Shown here piece after piece: positions 58,850 to 64,000 of a DNA stretch of 64,000 nucleotides. Each line of letters opens with the position of its first letter. Positions within the stretch are counted from its first letter, which is position 1. The notes under the pieces were generated by a model, which saw only the letters and a list, made by a program, of their open reading frames with translations, searched no databases and was not told the DNA's origin. A program made the position numbers and the translations under genes. The DNA is from Solanum dulcamara. Taxonomy: Eukaryota > Streptophyta > Magnoliopsida > Solanales > Solanaceae. The stretch covers positions 74,071,097 through 74,135,096 of the forward strand of contig NC_077242.1 of assembly GCF_947179165.1 (NCBI RefSeq), in the 5' to 3' direction.

Positions 58850-61236
58850 TGTCACACTCCGGGAGGGTACCCTAGACGTGACCGGCACTTGAAATCCATA
58901 TCTGACCTTCAAGCAAACCACCTAACTCAATCATTCCATCATTCAGTCATATACGCTCAAAGGAAGGCTCAATTATAACATGTTATTTACAATATGGGGG
59001 CCGAAGGCCAAAACATGTTTAACTCAACAAAATAAATATAATAGGACTCCTCAAAATAACAGTCCAACCTCCCCACACTCTAGTCTATGAAGCCTTTATC
59101 AAAGTCTGAAAGGTACCAATGACAAGCCCATGGCTACTAACAATCAAAATAAAGCAAGTGACATCAGAACTTATACAAGAAGAGCTCAACATCCTCCGGA
59201 ACTAGGAGTACTCACCGCTAGCTGGGAGGGGGTGGGGATCTTCAACGGAGCACCGGTTCATGATCTCTGGTACCTGTCTCTGCATCATGAAACAATGCAG
59301 GCCAAATGGCCGAATGAAATGACATAAAGGAAACATCAAACCCACTCGGAACTCAACTCAAGAGAAATAACAACGCAATCAAGTGTCCTAGATCTAAACA
59401 AGAATACGGTTTAGACGGGACCAACCACATACCATTCAACTCAATCCGACTCAGAGTACTATCAAGACTTATGTGGGAGTTTCTCTTATCCGACAACCAT
59501 CACTTATGAGCCAGTGATAGTACAACAAGCCGACGTTGTTGCCGCATCCTTTTGTGCTTTGTCAGGGCATGAACGAGTCAACCAATCATGGATCCAATCC
59601 AACCAAGTCCTATAATGTCAGGACAAATATTTTGGGGAAACATACGACTTTAACGGTTCAATTCCCTCCTACGTTTGGTGACGTAGTTATTGGGTTCGAG
59701 TATGGACTTTACTCTTACCCAATTTGGTACTCGATACTCCTCCCAAGACTCAATACTCATAAAACTCCATCCAATCGACTCAATCAAATCATATCGACAA
59801 GTCTCATTTAAACCTTGTCAACTCATCCACTCTAGCTCAATCAATCGTCTCTAAATCATATCTTTCGAGAGAAATTTAAAGGCACATTTATAGCAACATG
59901 TAAACATAACCAATCATTTCCTCTATCCATTTAATAAATATTTGAATCTCATCACAACTCGAAGGCTTTAAATCAACAAATCAAGATAAGCATCATTTTT
60001 AAGAAAATAGCATCCTTTATCATAATCTACATAGCTAAGAAAATCAATAAAACATATTTAACAACTCATCTTCATCAACTCATACTCACACAAAGACTCT
60101 TTTTGGAAGTTCTGGACTAAACCTCATCAACATAGCAAGAATTACTCTAATAGACAACAAAACTCATTTGGACACAACCCTAGCAAGAAACTCCATTTCT
60201 ATGGGCATTTGTCCTCAAAGAAGGTATAGGGCACATGGGTGGACTCAACCCATGTTTTAGATAGCCTTACATACCTTAGTGAAGACTTTGAAGAAAACCT
60301 TGTTGTTAGGCCTTCAATGGGAACTTGGAGTCTTGAAGCTCTTGGGACAAATCTTTGTTGAGAATGGAGAAGAAGAAGAAGATGAAGAAGAGAGTTTTCT
60401 AGGGCTTTTCTAGAGAGAGAGTGGGGGCTGAAAAATGTGTCTCCAAATGCTAAAGGGGGATACATATATAATTTGGGACAAATTCCTAAATTGCCCATTC
60501 TCAAAAGTTCTAAAAAATAGGCAAAAATGCACCTAGCGCGATAGTGGCGCGTCGCGCCATTGCAGCGCCAGGCCGATTACGCCTAAAACCTGCACACCTC
60601 ATAGTGATGTGCCATGCCAGAGACCAAACTACTGAGGCATATTTCTGGTGCGATAGTGGCACGTCGCGCCCTTACAGCGCCAAGGCCATTGTTCTTAGGT
60701 TCTGGAAATTAGGCTTGAAAAACCCTGCACAACTTTTAGTAGCGCGTCGCGCCAAGGACCAAACTACTGAGGCATGTTCCTGGCGCGATAGTGGCGCGTC
60801 GCGCTCCTGTGGCGCCAAGCCCAGTTTTCCAGCAATTGCAACCCAGGCCTGAAATCCCTGCCGTGCTAGTTTGTCTTAGGATCGACATATCTTTTGACTC
60901 CAAACTTCAAAATTTACATTCTTTGTGGCATTGGAAAGAAGACTCGACGACCTTTAATTTGATAGGTTGTGGGCCACCCAAATTGTCGTCTTTCAACAGA
61001 TAGGGTCATTAGAAGTCGACCCCTTATACGAACTCATTCCAAGACATAGCCACGACGAATCTCTTGGATTTAATTTGGTCCTAGGGGGACCTTGTAACCC
61101 CACATCGCCTCCAACATCCTTAAATTTCTCGGGGACTCATCCTAGCTCATGCATACGCCCCTCAATACTCGGATTCGACCCTACCCGTATACAAGAAGGG
61201 TTTGAATCTTAGGGAAAATTTATGAGGGGTGTTACA
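58850..61236 (-). repeat. Solo LTR, same family as 7,512, inside the outer LTR of unit C
   Basis: 2,387 bp between perfect TGAAT duplications (58,845-58,849 and 61,237-61,241). The unoccupied site GTTGGTGAATCCTC is present in units A and B. GC-rich palindromes occur at 60,533-60,825, including TGGCGCG-T-CGCGCCA at 60,545-60,559. Donor-like site at 60,274; 64-nt bounded segment at 59,216-59,279. The insertion itself lies in the second donor region of the outer LTR. Confidence 0.93.
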
Positions 61237-61564
61237 TGAATCCTCATCTTTTCGAGTTCAACTTTTATGTTTCCTTTCAGTATTTTTACTTTCAGTTTCA
61301 GACATTTGGAGTTAGCTAGGGGTTCTCCCTATCAACTCATGTTAGTAAAGGCTTTTTAGACAGTCAGTTAGATTCCACCTATGTGTACTCAAATTTTTTT
61401 CTATTGATGTTTTTAGACAATTTCAGTTAATTCCGCATTTAGTGATCTTCTTAAACTATTGAGGTTGTTAATCTTAGTGTCATGCCATGCTATGAGGTTA
61501 GCTTGGGATCACTTGTGTCTCTAAGCACTGTGTCACGCCTAGGGGATAGTCTTGGGTCATGGCA

Positions 61565-62243
61565 CCTTTCTTATTCCAACTTTTCGATCTTCCAATTTAT
61601 TTCCTTGAGCCTTTATTTCCCCCAATTATTTTCATTCTACCAACGAATTCTCATTCACAAGTATTAGAACAATTGAACAAATTGTGAATACATTGACTTG
61701 ACAGGAGTAATGTTGTGATCCTATTGCAAAAAACTCCCACATCTCTTGAATGGGGAATTGATGTGGGGCTTATATAAAAGGAGTAAGGTTAGGAGATTAG
61801 TACTATATAAAAGAGGGCATAAAAGGCACAGTTGGGCAAAATATTTTGTCGAGCTTGGAAAAGAAATTGTTGAAGAATACTGTATACCTATTGATTATTT
61901 ATTAAAGGTTTAGGCTGGATAGAACCAATGAAAACTATCACATATTAGCGTTAATATAACTTTCTACATTACTTTTTAACTCTAATAACTTATATGGTAT
62001 GTTTAAGACCACAAAAATCAACGATATTTGAATATAATATACACATCTTTACCACACGATTCAAAAGTTTTCATTACGTTTTAAAACTTCATGTCCTATT
62101 AAATTAATACACATAGAATAAAATGAAAGATCGAGTAACATGATATTCTAAGAAATAGGAAAAGGTAAACAGTAAAATTTAAATATTAGTGCTTTCTTTG
62201 GAATATAATTATAACAACCATTCATTCTCCTCACAAGATTTCA
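61565..62243. other. B3-like 3' flank, unit C
   Basis: Similar to 40,269-40,946 and 50,308-50,968. No gene supported. Confidence 0.5.
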
Positions 62244-62618
62244 TCAAACTAGACCCTTTTTAATTAACTTGAATTTAAAATTATGGGAAATAGCATCCCA
62301 ATAGAGTTTAATCTCATCACCAACGCTCAATCCACGATTTGTGAACAAATCCTCGCAAACAAGTGCATAGTCCTTACATGGCATCATCATCTCAACATAA
62401 GCTCTATCATCATTTTTACGGTTGTTCTCTTCAGTAACATCCCATAATTGAACACGTTGCACGTTCCCATCCCCTTCCTTTACAAGTTTGACCATATGAT
62501 CCATCCAATAAGGAAAAACATGATCAGAAGTGAATGCAGAAGGCAGCACCAGTATCTTGGCGAATTGCTCATAGTGGGTGATAACCCTAATAATCGTCTG
62601 GGGCTTCTGAATATTCAT
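62244..62618 (-). CDS. B3-domain-like protein, copy 4 (unit C)
   Basis: A 124-codon open frame identical to copy 3 except for one visible residue (R in place of H, a C/T difference at the DNA level). The same B3-like segments are present, with no interruption. Near-identity to copy 3 extends far into non-coding flanks, so it reflects recent duplication or conversion and says nothing about selection. Confidence 0.62.
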   Translation of the reverse strand: MNIQKPQTIIRVITHYEQFAKILVLPSAFTSDHVFPYWMDHMVKLVKEGDGNVQRVQLWDVTEENNRKNDDRAYVEMMMPCKDYALVCEDLFTNRGLSVGDEIKLYWDAISHNFKFKLIKKGLV

Positions 62619-63014
62619 GATGAATTTTTACAATGTTGAGAAAAAAAGGATAGGCATTTATAGGGATGTTTTGATATTAAATTTGGAAGGTATATGACAC
62701 TATAATTATTTTTCTAATAAAGCTTGGTTTCACATAATTAAGATTAGATTACTGTAATTAATCATATTTTTCAAAAAATTCTCGTCACTTTCTGACTACA
62801 ACTAGATTTGATGAATCTTGCACAAAAGAAAGTTATTTAAATGTAATTACAAGTAATTTTATGTAATAAATTTATAATAAACAATAATTAATCATTTATA
62901 ATAAATCAAATTACATTAATAATTAATTATAGTTGAAGCGTATCACATACACAAGCTGGTAATTCTATTTAACAATATTCTCGTTTTTTTTACTCTTAGT
63001 GTACTTTTTATTAA

Positions 63015-63321
63015 GGCATAATACATAAATATGCCCTTTAACTTGGTCTCATTTTACATTTATGTCCTCCTACTTTGTGTATGCACAATTAGGCACTTAA
63101 AATTGTATAAAATTGAACAAGTAGACACACATGTCCTACGTGGCATAATACATGTAGGACGCCACATAGGACACAAAATTGCCATTTAGGATGCCATGTA
63201 GGAAGAATGTGTCTATTTGTTCAAGTTTTGGATAGTTAAAGTTTCTACTTGTGCATTAGTAAAGTAAGAGGTCATAGTTGCCACCTGAAGTCAAGTTAAG
63301 AGTATATTTATGTATTATGCC
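63015..63321. mobile_element. Mutator-like MITE, 307 bp, unit C copy
   Basis: The same length, ends and TTTTATTAA duplications (63,006-63,014 and 63,322-63,330) as 51,741-52,047. It was duplicated with its host segment, not inserted independently. Confidence 0.92.
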
Positions 63322-63412
63322 TTTTATTAATAATAGGGACAATTTTCAAATATGTCATCAAACTATTAGAAATGACTCATCTTGTCATCCGGTAAAACTT
63401 TTGCTCATTTAT

Positions 63413-64000
63413 TGTAAGACCCCGGAAGTCGAAAAGTTGAAACCAAGGAAATATTCTCAACTTTTGGACTGACCTCATGTTTACGAGTCACTCTATGACT
63501 CGTAGAGCTTTCTATGACCCGTAAGAGTGAGTCGTAGAGTGAGCCTCAGAACCTGTTCAGGACCACCCTTAGGAGGAGTTCTACGACTTAACAGGACGAG
63601 TCGTCGTCCGGTTGACGAATTGTAAGGACGAATAATACACAAACTTCAGAGACTCAGTAACTTGCAGGTTTTCAAGACCTGCAGGACGATTCAAGATGAC
63701 GACTCATAATCATGAAGACGATTCGTAACAATGACTCGTAGAAGTAAACTTCAGAGACTCAAGTCTCGGGTCTTTTTATACCCTTCACGACGAGTCAAGA
63801 CTACGACTCGTAGACTTGAAGACGAGTCATAGGGACCCACTCGTAGGTTCAAATTTTTAGTTTTAATGAAGGTTAATCTTGTCTTTTTCAAAGTTCGGTT
63901 CAATGGACCTATAAACTCTAAAGGCCAAGTTCAGAGTCTATATTCAATTCTTCAAAATTCCCTCAATTAAAAATCATTCTTCAAATTTCCCTAAGGCAAG
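63413..64000 (+). repeat. LTR fragment, unit C, running off the window
   Basis: Starts TGTAAGACCCCGG and is nearly identical to 52,139-52,730. Continues past the window end. Confidence 0.8.

Larger units (their letters stand above)
54989..61564 (+). repeat. Outer solo LTR, unit C copy (most complete), doubly interrupted
   Basis: It starts TGTAACACCCCAGAAG at 54,989 and ends GGGTCATGGCA at about 61,564. The flanks CTTTT and CCTTT are a possible imperfect duplication. It is interrupted by the inner LTR at ATGAT and by a minus-strand LTR at TGAAT. Self-complementary TACGGCCCGTAG-like motifs lie at 55,140-55,490. Subtracting insertions leaves about 1.96 kb. Confidence 0.72.

Noticed and set aside
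60544..60852. 102-codon frame with Ala/Arg-rich repeats (MARRA...)
   Set aside because: A by-product of the GC-rich palindrome repeats of an LTR; the same repeats give unrelated peptides in other copies.

Overview
This window is nuclear, repeat-dominated DNA from a flowering plant, most likely a Solanaceae species (Solanum-like). That placement is an inference from the style of the LTR families, the MITE and the SINE fragment; no species-diagnostic gene is present. There are no rRNA genes, recognised tRNA genes, operons or CRISPR arrays. The only host-type coding signal is a small B3-domain-like gene on the minus strand, present in four copies: 833-6381 (split by a copia element), about 40,947-41,332 (frameshifted), 50,969-51,343 (open) and 62,244-62,618 (open). 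Nearly everything else is retrotransposon-derived.

Layout. 1-7,511: B3 copy 1, cut by a decayed Tork-like Ty1/copia element (1,051-6,195, minus strand, target-site duplication GTTCC). 7,512-15,413: LTR fragments, a 30-bp minisatellite, and an AT-rich block with a long (TA)n run flanked by opposed pyrimidine and purine tracts. 15,390-31,668: a degenerate satellite of about 178 bp per monomer, cut by an Ale-like copia element (17,663-31,021), which is itself cut by a Tekay/Del-type chromovirus (18,217-27,600) with two 2,155-bp LTRs. A 52-bp SINE tail with 18-bp target duplications also lies in the satellite. 32,239-64,000: a segmentally repeated block (units A, B and C). Each unit carries an old outer solo LTR split by an inner solo LTR, followed by a B3-like gene. 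Each unit was later hit by its own solo LTRs: a Tekay-type LTR in A, two head-to-head LTRs in B, one minus-strand LTR in C. A 307-bp MITE is shared by B and C.

No gene network operates here. The three internally coding elements are all broken by in-frame stops and frameshifts, and many of the stops could have arisen by C-to-T change. The signal I consider most worth following is in the LTRs. At least nine LTR copies from several divergent families, on both strands, keep the same arrangement: a splice-donor-like site (AAG|GTATGTAAGG), then 1-2 kb later an AG acceptor-like site, then 62-64 nt, then a second donor-like site (G|GTGAGTCC). In the complete Tekay element an acceptor-like TTTCAG lies two bases before the gag ATG. 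This suggests a conserved, spliced, LTR-encoded leader.
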